A stretch of 15,616 bases of DNA from Gemmatimonadaceae bacterium (GCA_014379705.1 JACMLI010000075.1:1-15616), one strand, 5' to 3'; counted from the stretch's first letter, positions 6,812 through 14,884 are shown. The notes: generated from the letters alone by a model not told the origin. Numbers and translations are program-made.

Positions 6812-7704
6812 GGCGTGAGCCGGCGGTAGCGCCACCACAGGACGACGGCGGGGATGAGCGTCCACGCGAGATACCATCCCACGAGCACCGCCGGAGGAAG
6901 GAGGCGCGCTGGGGCGTCCTCGGTGAGTTCGCTCACTTCGCCGAAGATCACGTCGTTCACGTGCACCGGGATGTTGCTGAGCGTGAACATCGAGATCCAC
7001 TGCCCGGCCTTGCCCCCGATCTCTTCCGACAGCCCGACGGTGAACGGCGTGGAGATCACGAACAGCCCGACGAGGAACACCGCGGCGTAGGCACGCCGCG
7101 TGGTGAACGACGCGGTGAGCAGCGCGAGCGAGGTAACGAACAAGGTCATCGCCAGACCCGCGAGCAGGAAGCGCGGGATGTCGAGCCAGTGCGCCAGGAA
7201 GTACGTCACCGGCTCCGCGTCACCACCGCACAGCCCAGCGAACAGGATGAACTGTGGAAGCCACACGGATGCCAGCATCACGACGAAGAACGCACTCCAC
7301 CGCGAGACGACATAGTCCGATCCCGTGAGGGGTCGGACGAGGTAGAGGTTGATCACCCCTTCGCGTCGATCGCGACACAGCAGCTCCGGGGCAACGATCG
7401 CGCCGAACACGAATACGAGAGAGGCAGCAATCCCGTAGTAGTCTCCGTGGGAGGGAAGCTCCATCTGGCGCGCGCCTCCCGGACCCGCAATGCGATCCAC
7501 CGCGCCGGCGACCATGGCCATCACCAACGCGATGGCCGACAGCACGCCGATGAAGATCCACGGAAGGATCTTCGCGCGCGCGCCACGACCCAGGCCCAGC
7601 GCCGTCCGCACGCCATCCTTGAAGACTGCCCGCCGCCCTCGCGCGCGTCCCTCGCGCCCTCCCGTGTAGCTCCTGTAGCCGATGTCGAAGACGGTGCCCG
7701 TCAT
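6808..7704 (-). CDS. ABC-2 type transporter permease (first permease of the operon)
   Basis: A 298-residue membrane protein. The N-terminus, MTGTVFDIGYRSYTGGREGR, is the cytoplasmic motif common to this ABC-2 permease subgroup (YRxYxGxR), followed by a basic stretch. Hydrophobic segments lie near 47-68, 92-110, 136-158, 177-199, 206-224 and 270-290. The loop APELLCRDRREGVINLYLVRPL (105-125) is the family's coupling helix region. Its ATG overlaps the stop of the upstream ATPase (ATGA at 7701-7704), and its own stop overlaps the next start (GTGA). All three genes are therefore translationally coupled. It is the likely partner of the ATPase encoded at 7701-8615, though mixed pairing between the two sets is possible. 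Confidence 0.88.
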   Translation of the reverse strand: MTGTVFDIGYRSYTGGREGRARGRRAVFKDGVRTALGLGRGARAKILPWIFIGVLSAIALVMAMVAGAVDRIAGPGGARQMELPSHGDYYGIAASLVFVFGAIVAPELLCRDRREGVINLYLVRPLTGSDYVVSRWSAFFVVMLASVWLPQFILFAGLCGGDAEPVTYFLAHWLDIPRFLLAGLAMTLFVTSLALLTASFTTRRAYAAVFLVGLFVISTPFTVGLSEEIGGKAGQWISMFTLSNIPVHVNDVIFGEVSELTEDAPARLLPPAVLVGWYLAWTLIPAVVLWWRYRRLTP

Positions 7705-8615
7705 GCCGATTCCCGCTCGAAGAGTTCGGTCAGCGCACGCCGTCGTGGGGCCAGGCGTCGCAAGGGCGCCTGCGATTCCACGAGCGCGTCGCGCACCTGG
7801 TCGTACACGGATTCATCGGACCCCTCGATCGTGAGCCCGGTGCCTTCCGGCGTCACGACCACGCCGCGCCGTTCGAGGGACACGATCAGCCCTTCGCGGT
7901 TCGAGTCCACCTCGATGAACACCCTCTCGGTTTCCTTCGTGAACTGCCCGACCTCGCCGCTGTGCACCACGCGTCCACCTTGCAGCACGATGATCCGGTC
8001 GCACGTGCGCTCGACGTCGGCCATGAGGTGCGACGAGAGCAGCACGCTGATGCCGAACTCGCGGTGCGTCTTCCGGATCAGCGTGAGCATCTCCTCGCGA
8101 CCGAGGGGATCGAGCCCCGCCGTTGGCTCGTCGAGGAAGACGAATGCGGGGTCGTGCACCAGGGCCTGGCCGAGCTTCACGCGCTGCTTCATGCCCGTGG
8201 AGTAGCCACCAATGGCGCGGTAGCGCTCTTCGAAGAGCCCCGTATGACGCAGCGTGTCGGCGGCGCGCGTGCGCGCGGCCCCCGGCGGCAACCCGCTCAC
8301 TTCCGCCATGTGCGTCAGGAACTCCGCTGCGCTCACCTGACTCGGCAGGCAGTCGTGCTCGGGCATGTATCCCAGGCGACTGCGCACGTCGACACTCGCG
8401 AACGCGTCCTCGCCGAGGACCTTCGCCGATCCCGACGTCGGACGCATGAGGCCCATGAAGATCTTGATCGCCGTGCTCTTGCCCGCGCCGTTTTCGCCGA
8501 GGATACCCGTAATGCCGTCGAAGATGTTGAAACTCACATCATTGAGTGCGACGACGTTGCGGTATTCCTTGGTGAGGTGCTCGGCGGCGAGCAGTGGCTG
8601 TGCGCCGGGCTGCAT
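7701..8615 (-). CDS. ABC transporter ATP-binding protein (first ATPase of the operon)
   Basis: A 304-residue nucleotide-binding subunit. It has Walker A GENGAGKS (40-47), Q-loop region GYMPEHD (again Glu for Gln), signature YSTGMKQ, Walker B FVFLDEP, D-loop GLDP and H-loop LLSSHLMAD. A C-terminal extension of roughly 80 residues ends ALTELFERESA. The open frame runs up to 8747, but ATG 8615 gives the expected short N-terminus before AAEHLTKEYRN. It also overlaps the stop of the Sel1-repeat gene by one base (TGATG). Family: NatA/CcmA-like ATPases of ABC-2 exporters. It probably pairs with the permease encoded at 6808-7704. Confidence 0.92.
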   Translation of the reverse strand: MQPGAQPLLAAEHLTKEYRNVVALNDVSFNIFDGITGILGENGAGKSTAIKIFMGLMRPTSGSAKVLGEDAFASVDVRSRLGYMPEHDCLPSQVSAAEFLTHMAEVSGLPPGAARTRAADTLRHTGLFEERYRAIGGYSTGMKQRVKLGQALVHDPAFVFLDEPTAGLDPLGREEMLTLIRKTHREFGISVLLSSHLMADVERTCDRIIVLQGGRVVHSGEVGQFTKETERVFIEVDSNREGLIVSLERRGVVVTPEGTGLTIEGSDESVYDQVRDALVESQAPLRRLAPRRRALTELFERESA

Positions 8616-9541
8616 CAGGTTGCCTTGGGCTTGGGACAGGCAGGCGTGTATCCGGAATCGCAGGCGCGACGCGTCATCGCGGTGGCACGGTCCGTGTCGC
8701 GTCGCACGCCCAACCCCTTCTCGTACATCGACGCGAGGCGGAAGCACGACTCTCCATCACGCTGGTCGCACGCCTGGCGATACAGCGTCGCCGCGCGCCC
8801 GAAATCCTGCGTCACGCCAAGCCCCGTCTCATGAAGGGCGGCGAGATGGAAGCATCCGCGAGATTCGTTGCCGTCGCAGGCCTGGCCATAGAGGTGTGCC
8901 GCGAGGGAGTCGTTGCGCGCGACGCCCGCGCCAGCCGCGTGCAAGCGACCGAGTTCGAGGCAACCGAGGAACACCTTGCCGTCGCATGACTTCTTCGAGA
9001 GTTCGGCGGCGCGGGCGGCGTCCTGCGCCACGCCTTCTCCGGTCGCGAGAAGGGACGCAAAATGGGCGCACCCCGAGAGGTTGCCGCCATCGCACGCCTG
9101 GGTGAACAGTGCGGCCGCTCGCTCCGGGTCGCGTGGCATGCCCCCGGTGCCCTTTCGATGAAGCACGCCGAGCTGCGCACACCCTTCGAGGCCGCCGCCG
9201 TCGCAACCTTGACGGAAGAGGGTGGTTGCGCGCACCGAGTCGCGCTTGACCCCTCGCCCGGCGAAGTACAGGGAGCCAAGGCTCGCGCATCCATCCGCGA
9301 CCTGTCCGTCGCATCCGCGCTGGAACAGGACGGCGGCGCGGGGTTCGTCCTTGAGGATGTACTCTCCCTTGAGGAGCCTGCCCGCGAGCTGCGTGCATGC
9401 CTTGGCGTCGCCACCCTCGCAGGTGCCCTGCAGTTGCCTGGCCTCCTCGTTCTTCGGATGGCAGGCGAGGAGCGCCATGGCAGCGGCGCCGACCAGCGCC
9501 GATCGCAGCGCGGCGCCCTTGAAAAGGGTGCGCGTGGTCAT
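8615..9541 (-). CDS. Cysteine-rich Sel1-like repeat lipoprotein (Hcp-type)
   Basis: A 308-residue product. The signal peptide ends at lipobox ALLAC (Cys27), so it should be a lipid-anchored extracytoplasmic protein. Seven complete Sel1-like repeats of about 36 residues follow (consensus GCxxLxxLxxxGxGVxxDxxRAxxLxxxACDGG), plus a final half repeat. Cysteines come in eight pairs eight residues apart: 41/49, 77/85, 113/121, 150/158, 186/194, 222/230, 258/266 and 294/302. Helicobacter Hcp proteins share this spacing, and there each pair forms a disulfide that staples an alpha/alpha repeat; here the disulfides are inferred. Such repeats act in protein binding. The reading frame is open to 9877 but overlaps the neighbouring hydrolase gene; ATG 9541 gives the signal peptide. 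It is the first gene of the ABC operon (TGATG junction), so it may be that transporter's periplasmic partner. Confidence 0.9.
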   Translation of the reverse strand: MTTRTLFKGAALRSALVGAAAMALLACHPKNEEARQLQGTCEGGDAKACTQLAGRLLKGEYILKDEPRAAVLFQRGCDGQVADGCASLGSLYFAGRGVKRDSVRATTLFRQGCDGGGLEGCAQLGVLHRKGTGGMPRDPERAAALFTQACDGGNLSGCAHFASLLATGEGVAQDAARAAELSKKSCDGKVFLGCLELGRLHAAGAGVARNDSLAAHLYGQACDGNESRGCFHLAALHETGLGVTQDFGRAATLYRQACDQRDGESCFRLASMYEKGLGVRRDTDRATAMTRRACDSGYTPACPKPKAT

Positions 9542-9636
9542 GAGCGCAGTGCGCGGGTTATGCACGTCGAGGAGGTCGGCACCGCGACTGGTACGGCGGG
9601 CTCCCGGGGGAAGTTTCGCCGGGGGGAATGACCCGC
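9542..9636 (-). other. 95-bp gap between hydrolase stop and Sel1-repeat start
   Basis: No clear hairpin terminator, dyad or Shine-Dalgarno is visible here. The gap is long enough for a promoter for the ABC operon, but I cannot place one. Read-through from the upstream hydrolase gene is also possible because both are on the minus strand. Confidence 0.4.
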
Positions 9637-11703
9637 CTAACCCGAGCCTGGCCCCCGCCGCATGTCGGGGTCTCGGTTGCCCGCCGGAACTCTCCACCCG
9701 GCGGTCAGCAACGACAAGCACCCCTGTCTCGCGCCAAACGACGGCATGCCAAAAGCGGGAAACAGGTCCCCCGCTCCCCACGCATGCGCTCGCGCCTCGT
9801 TGAGCACTGCGGGGAAGTCCGCATACCACCAACTGTCCCCGGCGCTCCCCTCCCCGATGCCATGGCGGTTCCAGCACAGCACCATCGAGATGTCCCCGGT
9901 CATGTAGCGCACGCAGTTCTGGTTGCTCTCGGGGATGCTCCCACCCTTCATTCCATAGTAGCGGCCCGCCGCCGCATCGTGCACAGCGGCAAAGTCGAAG
10001 CCATGTCCCCCGCCCGCAGCCCCCAGCGTGAACAGGTTGCCGATCGCGGCGGGGGTGAACACCGGATTGCCCGTGCGGACATCGAGCATCGCAAGGAGTC
10101 GCGCAACATCGACCGTTGCGCCGGTGAGTCCACCGCCGGCGTCATCGCGCTCGAGATTCCACCAACCGCCGTATCCCGTGCCGCGAAGTCGGCGGTCCGG
10201 TTCGACCACGCTCGGGCCGATGTCGAGCGTCGTCCCGTGGTAGCGGACTTCGTCGGCTGGCTGGTCCTCGATGCGAGTGCGCGCCTGACGAATGCGCGTA
10301 ATTCCGAGTTGCCGGAAGAGCAGGGCGTCGAGGGCGGCCACGAGGCTCGTGGTCCCCGTCACTGCCTGCACCACGTGACCGAGCAGGAAGTATCCCCAGT
10401 TGTTGTACGCAGCCATGGCGGGTGGCGCATTGGCGGGGAGGGTCAGCATGTAGCGATCGGTCATCGCCCCGTCCACGGGAAGCGCGACACCAAAGGCGCT
10501 CGCGACGCTCGGTTCGACCGAGTACGGATTGGTGGGAAGGCCGCTCGTGTGTTCGAGCAGGTGCTGAACGGTCACCTGATTGAAGCTCGCGGGTGCTGCA
10601 CTTCCGTCGGGGCGCGTCAGGCCGAGGATGCCCTGCACGGTGGTGTTCAGCGCGAGCCGGCCATCCTGGATGAGCCGATGGGCCGCCAGCGCGACGATCG
10701 TCTTGCTCACGCTGGCCTGGCGGAAGAATGTCGTCGGCTGAACCGTTGGATAGTTCGCCTCCGCGAAGGTGTAGCCACGCGCGTACACCAGTCGCCCGTC
10801 CTGCACGAGGGCGAGCGATGCGCCTCGGATGCGGTGTCGCTGCATTTTCAGGCGCATCGCGTCGTCGATGGCGGTGACCGTCACGGGGCCCGTTGGCGTG
10901 CGCCATGACAGTGCCTCACGAGCGTCGCTCCTGGCGAACACCGCGGCGAAGCGGGCTCCCGATCCCGCGCCACCGGCCTGCACCATGACGGGCATCAAGC
11001 CCTGCGTCGTCAGCGTGTTGAACTCCTGCTGGTAGCCGGCGCTGTTGCGATTGTGGATGGCCACCCAGCCATCGAGCTGGTCGTCCCGGAAGATCGACGC
11101 GAACAGGCCGCCGTCGGCCGACACCGCCACGTGCGCTGGCCGCACGCTCGTGGGCGCCAGTGCATCGAATCGCGCCTGGTATCCGACGGCCGTGTCTTGC
11201 AGGCCTTCTGTAGTCCAGCAGACGCCCTCGCCGTTCACTTCCCAGATCCCGGCGTAGCGCTGGTCGGCGGCGTTTCCATAGATCGACAGGCTCGTCGGGT
11301 ACCACCCGTTCTGCCTGGCCTGGTCGGTCCAGTGGTCAATGGTGGCCGGGTCCGTCACGGCGCCGCGCACGAGTCCAAATCGGGTCAGCGGGATGGGCAA
11401 CGAGGTTTGCTCGAAGGTGCCGGCAAAGACCGGGTCGTTGGCCGGCCCCGTGACACTCAACAGCACCGGTCGAAGCCCGCTGGCGGCGGCGTTGTTGAAT
11501 GCAAGCTGATACCCGGCCGCGTCGATGCCATGCACGGCGGACCAGCCGGGCCCTCCACGCTCCACCCACACCGCCGCGTACTGCTCGTTGCCGCGGGCGC
11601 CGTACACGCTGAGGGTGATCATGCGCCAGCCCAGCGTATACAGGCTGACGAATCGTGCCTGATGCTCGGCGCTGGTCAGGTCGTGGTAGGCAGTCCAGTT
11701 CAT
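9637..11703 (-). CDS. Serine beta-lactamase-fold hydrolase with N-terminal bacterial tandem repeats (BTRD1-like)
   Basis: A 688-residue product. ATG 11703 follows GGGGGAGG (11708-11715) with 4 bp spacing, which decides the start over the frame opening at 11847. Residues about 10-268 hold five diverged repeats of about 45-50 residues. Each has the form YQxxFxxLxxxGxRPxxLSVYG, then YAGIW, then W-x-A-x-H-x-(3-4)-AG. They resemble the tandem repeat found beside beta-lactamase domains in polyglycine-hydrolase-like proteins. Residues about 278-645 are a class C beta-lactamase/penicillin-binding-like domain. The visible catalytic motifs are S331-V-S-K334, Y433-N-N435 and a GHG triad (566-568) near the KTG/HTG position. 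Such enzymes include esterases, peptidases and beta-lactamases; the substrate is not readable. No signal peptide is visible from either start, which is odd for the family. The extreme C-terminus is Arg/Gly-rich. Confidence 0.87.
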   Translation of the reverse strand: MNWTAYHDLTSAEHQARFVSLYTLGWRMITLSVYGARGNEQYAAVWVERGGPGWSAVHGIDAAGYQLAFNNAAASGLRPVLLSVTGPANDPVFAGTFEQTSLPIPLTRFGLVRGAVTDPATIDHWTDQARQNGWYPTSLSIYGNAADQRYAGIWEVNGEGVCWTTEGLQDTAVGYQARFDALAPTSVRPAHVAVSADGGLFASIFRDDQLDGWVAIHNRNSAGYQQEFNTLTTQGLMPVMVQAGGAGSGARFAAVFARSDAREALSWRTPTGPVTVTAIDDAMRLKMQRHRIRGASLALVQDGRLVYARGYTFAEANYPTVQPTTFFRQASVSKTIVALAAHRLIQDGRLALNTTVQGILGLTRPDGSAAPASFNQVTVQHLLEHTSGLPTNPYSVEPSVASAFGVALPVDGAMTDRYMLTLPANAPPAMAAYNNWGYFLLGHVVQAVTGTTSLVAALDALLFRQLGITRIRQARTRIEDQPADEVRYHGTTLDIGPSVVEPDRRLRGTGYGGWWNLERDDAGGGLTGATVDVARLLAMLDVRTGNPVFTPAAIGNLFTLGAAGGGHGFDFAAVHDAAAGRYYGMKGGSIPESNQNCVRYMTGDISMVLCWNRHGIGEGSAGDSWWYADFPAVLNEARAHAWGAGDLFPAFGMPSFGARQGCLSLLTAGWRVPAGNRDPDMRRGPGSG

Positions 11704-11834
11704 GGGGCCTCCCCCGGTGCTCGAACCTCGAAGCTTAACCCCAACGGGCACCTCGTGGCGGCCACCTCCACCGGCCCGCGCAACCAAAGTTCGCTTCGGG
11801 CTGTCAGAGGCTGAGTCATCGCCTGCGATGCCGC

Positions 11835-11849
11835 TTGCCAACGGCAAGT
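11835..11849. promoter_or_regulatory. 6+3+6 bp dyad near the padR promoter
   Basis: CTTGCC, AAC, GGCAAG is a perfect inverted repeat 8 bp before the larger AT-rich dyad. The TTGCCA within it (11837-11842) lies 17 bp from TACTCT (11860-11865), a weak candidate -35/-10 pair that would run into the padR-proximal dyad. This assignment is tentative. Confidence 0.3.
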
Positions 11850-11856
11850 GTCGTCA

Positions 11857-11877
11857 AATACTCTTTTGGAGTATTTA
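11857..11877. promoter_or_regulatory. Probable PadR operator: perfect 8+5+8 bp AT-rich dyad
   Basis: Arms AAATACTC and GAGTATTT flank TTTTG. The site is strikingly AT-rich against the GC-rich surroundings. It ends 16 bp before the padR ATG and lies in the region shared with the divergent hydrolase gene. PadR dimers bind interrupted palindromes near their own promoters, so autoregulation of padR and the permease is the natural inference. Control of the divergent gene is possible. Confidence 0.65.
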
Positions 11878-11893
11878 GCCCAACGGACGGTCC

Positions 11894-12223
11894 ATGAGCA
11901 CGCTCGAGTACCACGTCATGCTCGCCCTCGCGAGCGGTCCGCTCTACGGATACGCGCTCAGCGAGACCATTGCCTCCGACTCCCGGGGCGCGCTCTCCCC
12001 GCGCGCGGGTTCGCTGTACCGCGTAATCGCCCGCCTCATCACGGCCGGACTCGTGAATGAGGCTGAGCCCGACGAGGAACCGCCACCGCACCCCGGGCAC
12101 GCGCGGCGCTACTACGCCCTCACGGCTGCCGGCCGGCGCGCGCTCATCGCCGAGGCGCGACGACTCAAGCAGACCGCCGCCGCCGCGGAGAAACGACTGG
12201 GCGTTGTCCCGGGGCGTCCATGA
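11894..12223 (+). CDS. PadR family transcriptional regulator
   Basis: A 109-residue winged-helix regulator. The N-terminal PadR domain shows the family pattern: LEYHVMLALASGPLYGYAL (helix 1 and turn), then the recognition region GSLYRVIARLITAGLVNE, and the wing ending RRYYALTAAGRRAL. A short basic helix (RRLKQTAAAAEKRL) serves for dimerisation, which matches small PadR proteins that lack the longer C-terminal domain. The stop overlaps the start of the permease gene by four bases (ATGA at 12220-12223). This PadR-then-ADOP pair is a recurring arrangement in Acidobacteriota and Gemmatimonadota. It probably represses its own operon through the dyad at 11857-11877. The inducer is unknown. Confidence 0.92.
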   Translation: MSTLEYHVMLALASGPLYGYALSETIASDSRGALSPRAGSLYRVIARLITAGLVNEAEPDEEPPPHPGHARRYYALTAAGRRALIAEARRLKQTAAAAEKRLGVVPGRP

Positions 12224-14883
12224 GTCGCGTCCTCACGTCGCTCGTTCGGCTCTTTCCCCGTGCGTTCCGCGAGAGGTTCGGCGCGGGGATGCGCGAGACG
12301 ATCCGCCACGACTGGCACCAGGCAAGGTGTCGGGGCGCGGGAGTGTCCACCTGGTTCGCGATATCCACGGCGTTCGACCTCGTGAGGTCAGCCGCCGCTG
12401 AGCACTTCAATCCCACCTGGGCCGGCCGGTACGAGGCCCCCGCACGCAGGAGCGGTATGCGACGCCTGATCGATGAATGGACCCGGGACCTGCGCCACGC
12501 CGTGCGTGCCCTCCGGCGCTCGCCGGGATTCACCCTCGTCACTGCCGGAACCCTGGGCCTCGCGATTGGTGCCAACGCCGGGATCTTCAGCGTCGTCGAC
12601 ACGGTGCTGCTCGACCCGCTGCCGTACGCCCACGCCGACCGGCTGGTGCACATCGCCGCGTCGGCTCCGGGCTCCGACTTCCCCGCGGAGTTCGGTCCGT
12701 CGGCCGAGTTCCTCGTGCACTACAAGGAACGATCGAAGCTCATCGAGGACGTCTCGACCTACAATTCGTTTACATCCACGCTGCGCACGCCTGACCGCGT
12801 GGAGCGGATCCGGATGTCGCAGCCCACGAACTCGATGTTCTCCACCCTCGGCGCGCGCCCGATGCTTGGCCGCCTGCCGGTGGACGAAGACGAGGAGCGC
12901 GTGTTCGTGTTGAGCCATGCCCTCTGGCAGAGCTGGTTCGGCGGCGATTCCGCGGTCCTCGGCAAGACGTTCGACGTCCTCGGAGGCATGCGCACGGTGG
13001 TCGGCATCATGGGGCCGGAGTTCGAGTTCCCCGGCGATGGCACGATGCTCTGGGTCTCGAGCCGCATCCGGTCGGAGGGCATCACGCCCGGGCGCTTCGG
13101 CCAGTCGCTCGTGGCGCGCGTCGTCCCGGGCACGACTCCCGAGGCCCTCGCCCGTGAGCTCAACGGCCTGGCCGCGCAGCTCCCCGAGCGCTTCGGCGGA
13201 TCGGCAAACTATGCAAAGCTCATTGGCCAGCACCGGGCGGTCGTCCGCCCGCTGGCGACGCAGATGCTCGGATCGGTCTCACAGGCGCTGTGGGTGCTCT
13301 TCGGGGCCGTGGGCATCGTGCTGCTGATTGCGTGCGCCAACGTGGCGAACCTCTTCCTGGTGCGCGCCGAGGGTCGGCAGCGTGAGATCGCCGTCCGCCG
13401 GGCCATCGGGGCCGCGCGCGGGCAGCTCATCCGGCTCCAACTCGCCGAAGCAGGCGTGATCGCCGTGCTGGCGGGGGGAGTCGCGGTCCTCCTCGCGGCC
13501 ATGAGCCTTCCCGCGCTCGTGCGGGCCGCCCCGCCGGGCATCTTCCGCATCACCGAGGCGGGGCTGAACGCGCGCATGCTCGGCTTCACCCTGCTCGTGG
13601 CGATGGTCTCCGCGCTGATCTGCGGACTGTACCCGGCTGCCCGTGCCTCGGCGCCCGACCTCACGCGACTCCGGGAAGGAGGGCGCGGTTCGACGCGAAC
13701 GCGCCGCTGGGTGCGCGATGGACTCGTGGTCGCGCAAACGGCCCTCGCCCTCGTGCTCCTCATCGGGTCCGGCCTGCTCGTACGCAGCTTCCAGGCGCTC
13801 AGGGACGTCGATCCCGGCTACGACACGGAGAACGTCTTCTCCTTCCAGATTGCGCCCGAAGGTCCGCACCTCCGCGACGGCGAGGCCTATGCCCGCTTCG
13901 ACATGGACTTCATGGCTCGGCTGCGTGCCCTGCCCGGCGTGGAGGCGGTCGGGTTGGTGGAGAACATCCCGCTCAATGAAGGCACGGTCCTCGTGCCCTT
14001 CCGCACGGAGGCCACGGCAGACGCCGAGGCCGGGAAGCGGCTCGATTTCACGTTTGCGGCAGGGGACTATTTCAAGGCCATGGGTATCTCCGTCCGCAGT
14101 GGCCAGGTCTTCGCAGCGACCACCCTCGACCCGACCCGCGGGACGGTCGTCGTGAGCCAGTTGGCTGCGAACCAGCTCTGGCCCGGACGCGACGCCGTCG
14201 GCCAGCGGGTGCAGCGCGCGGGCGACTCCACGTGGTTCACCGTCATTGGCGTCGTCGAGGACGTGTTGCAGGACGACTTCCGCGAGGCGCCACGGGCCCT
14301 CGTCTACTTTCCCCTCGTGGGGCCAACGCCAGGGAGTTGGGCCATCACGTCTCCGGCCTACGTCATCAAGACGCCACGGGCGGAGACGATCGCCCCCGAG
14401 ATCCGCGCGCTGGTGCGGGAGGTCGCGCCCGAGGCGCCAATGTACCGCACCTACACGATGGCCCAGCTCGAGGCGGACTCGATGGTCTCGCTCTCGTTTA
14501 CCATGCTGACCCTCGGGATCGCGTCGATGCTCGCCCTCGTCCTTGGCGCCGTCGGCCTCTACGGGGTGCTCTCGTACGTGGTCGCCGAGCGCACGCGCGA
14601 GATCGGCGTGCGCATGGCGTTAGGCGCCCGCGCCGAGCAGGTGCGGCGCATGGTGGTGGCGCAGGGGGCCCGCGTAGTGGGCATCGGCGCGATCATCGGC
14701 ATCGTGGTCGCCCTGGCGTCGACGCGGCTCCTGGGCTCCATGCTCTTCGGCGTCGCCGCGCTCGACTGGATGACATTCGCCGCAATGTCCCTCTCGCTGA
14801 TCGCGGTCGGGTTGCTCGCGAGTTACATCCCGGCACGCCGCGCGTCGGCCGTGCCTCCGATGGAGTCGCTCCGGGGAGACTGA
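12220..14883 (+). CDS. ADOP-type orphan permease (MacB/FtsX family, duplicated core)
   Basis: An 887-residue protein. Residues 1-85 form a basic prefix (LVRLFPRAFRERFG) characteristic of ADOP permeases. Two MacB-type units follow. In unit 1, a transmembrane helix near 103-126 precedes a large extracytoplasmic domain (about 130-350) and three helices near 355-380, 410-435 and 455-475, with the loop REIAVRRAIGAARGQLIRLQLAE (388-410). Unit 2 has a helix near 501-522, a second periplasmic domain (about 525-755) and helices near 762-786, 818-835 and 852-872, with the loop REIGVRMALGARAEQVRRMVVAQ. MacB relatives transmit force across the membrane, extruding substrates or acting in signalling; they need an ATPase, and none is encoded next to this gene. 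It is coupled to padR by an ATGA overlap and followed by a strong hairpin. Confidence 0.93.
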   Translation: MSRVLTSLVRLFPRAFRERFGAGMRETIRHDWHQARCRGAGVSTWFAISTAFDLVRSAAAEHFNPTWAGRYEAPARRSGMRRLIDEWTRDLRHAVRALRRSPGFTLVTAGTLGLAIGANAGIFSVVDTVLLDPLPYAHADRLVHIAASAPGSDFPAEFGPSAEFLVHYKERSKLIEDVSTYNSFTSTLRTPDRVERIRMSQPTNSMFSTLGARPMLGRLPVDEDEERVFVLSHALWQSWFGGDSAVLGKTFDVLGGMRTVVGIMGPEFEFPGDGTMLWVSSRIRSEGITPGRFGQSLVARVVPGTTPEALARELNGLAAQLPERFGGSANYAKLIGQHRAVVRPLATQMLGSVSQALWVLFGAVGIVLLIACANVANLFLVRAEGRQREIAVRRAIGAARGQLIRLQLAEAGVIAVLAGGVAVLLAAMSLPALVRAAPPGIFRITEAGLNARMLGFTLLVAMVSALICGLYPAARASAPDLTRLREGGRGSTRTRRWVRDGLVVAQTALALVLLIGSGLLVRSFQALRDVDPGYDTENVFSFQIAPEGPHLRDGEAYARFDMDFMARLRALPGVEAVGLVENIPLNEGTVLVPFRTEATADAEAGKRLDFTFAAGDYFKAMGISVRSGQVFAATTLDPTRGTVVVSQLAANQLWPGRDAVGQRVQRAGDSTWFTVIGVVEDVLQDDFREAPRALVYFPLVGPTPGSWAITSPAYVIKTPRAETIAPEIRALVREVAPEAPMYRTYTMAQLEADSMVSLSFTMLTLGIASMLALVLGAVGLYGVLSYVVAERTREIGVRMALGARAEQVRRMVVAQGARVVGIGAIIGIVVALASTRLLGSMLFGVAALDWMTFAAMSLSLIAVGLLASYIPARRASAVPPMESLRGD

Positions 14884-14884
14884 A

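Noticed and set aside
5261..6829. Plus-strand open frame of 522 codons across the ABC genes
   Set aside because: His/Arg/Gln-rich product spanning two convincing minus-strand genes; antisense shadow.
6961..8205. Plus-strand open frame of 414 codons across the ABC permease and ATPase
   Set aside because: Same composition bias and no motifs; the ATPase Walker motifs are on the other strand.
1670..14630. Recurring CCTAAC/GTTAGG hexamer (near 1673, 4435, 9636 and 14621) as a possible genome-wide signal such as Chi
   Set aside because: Four copies in this length at this base composition is about what chance gives, and two copies are simply Pro-Asn codons. The rare TTA leucine codon at 14621 is a curiosity only.
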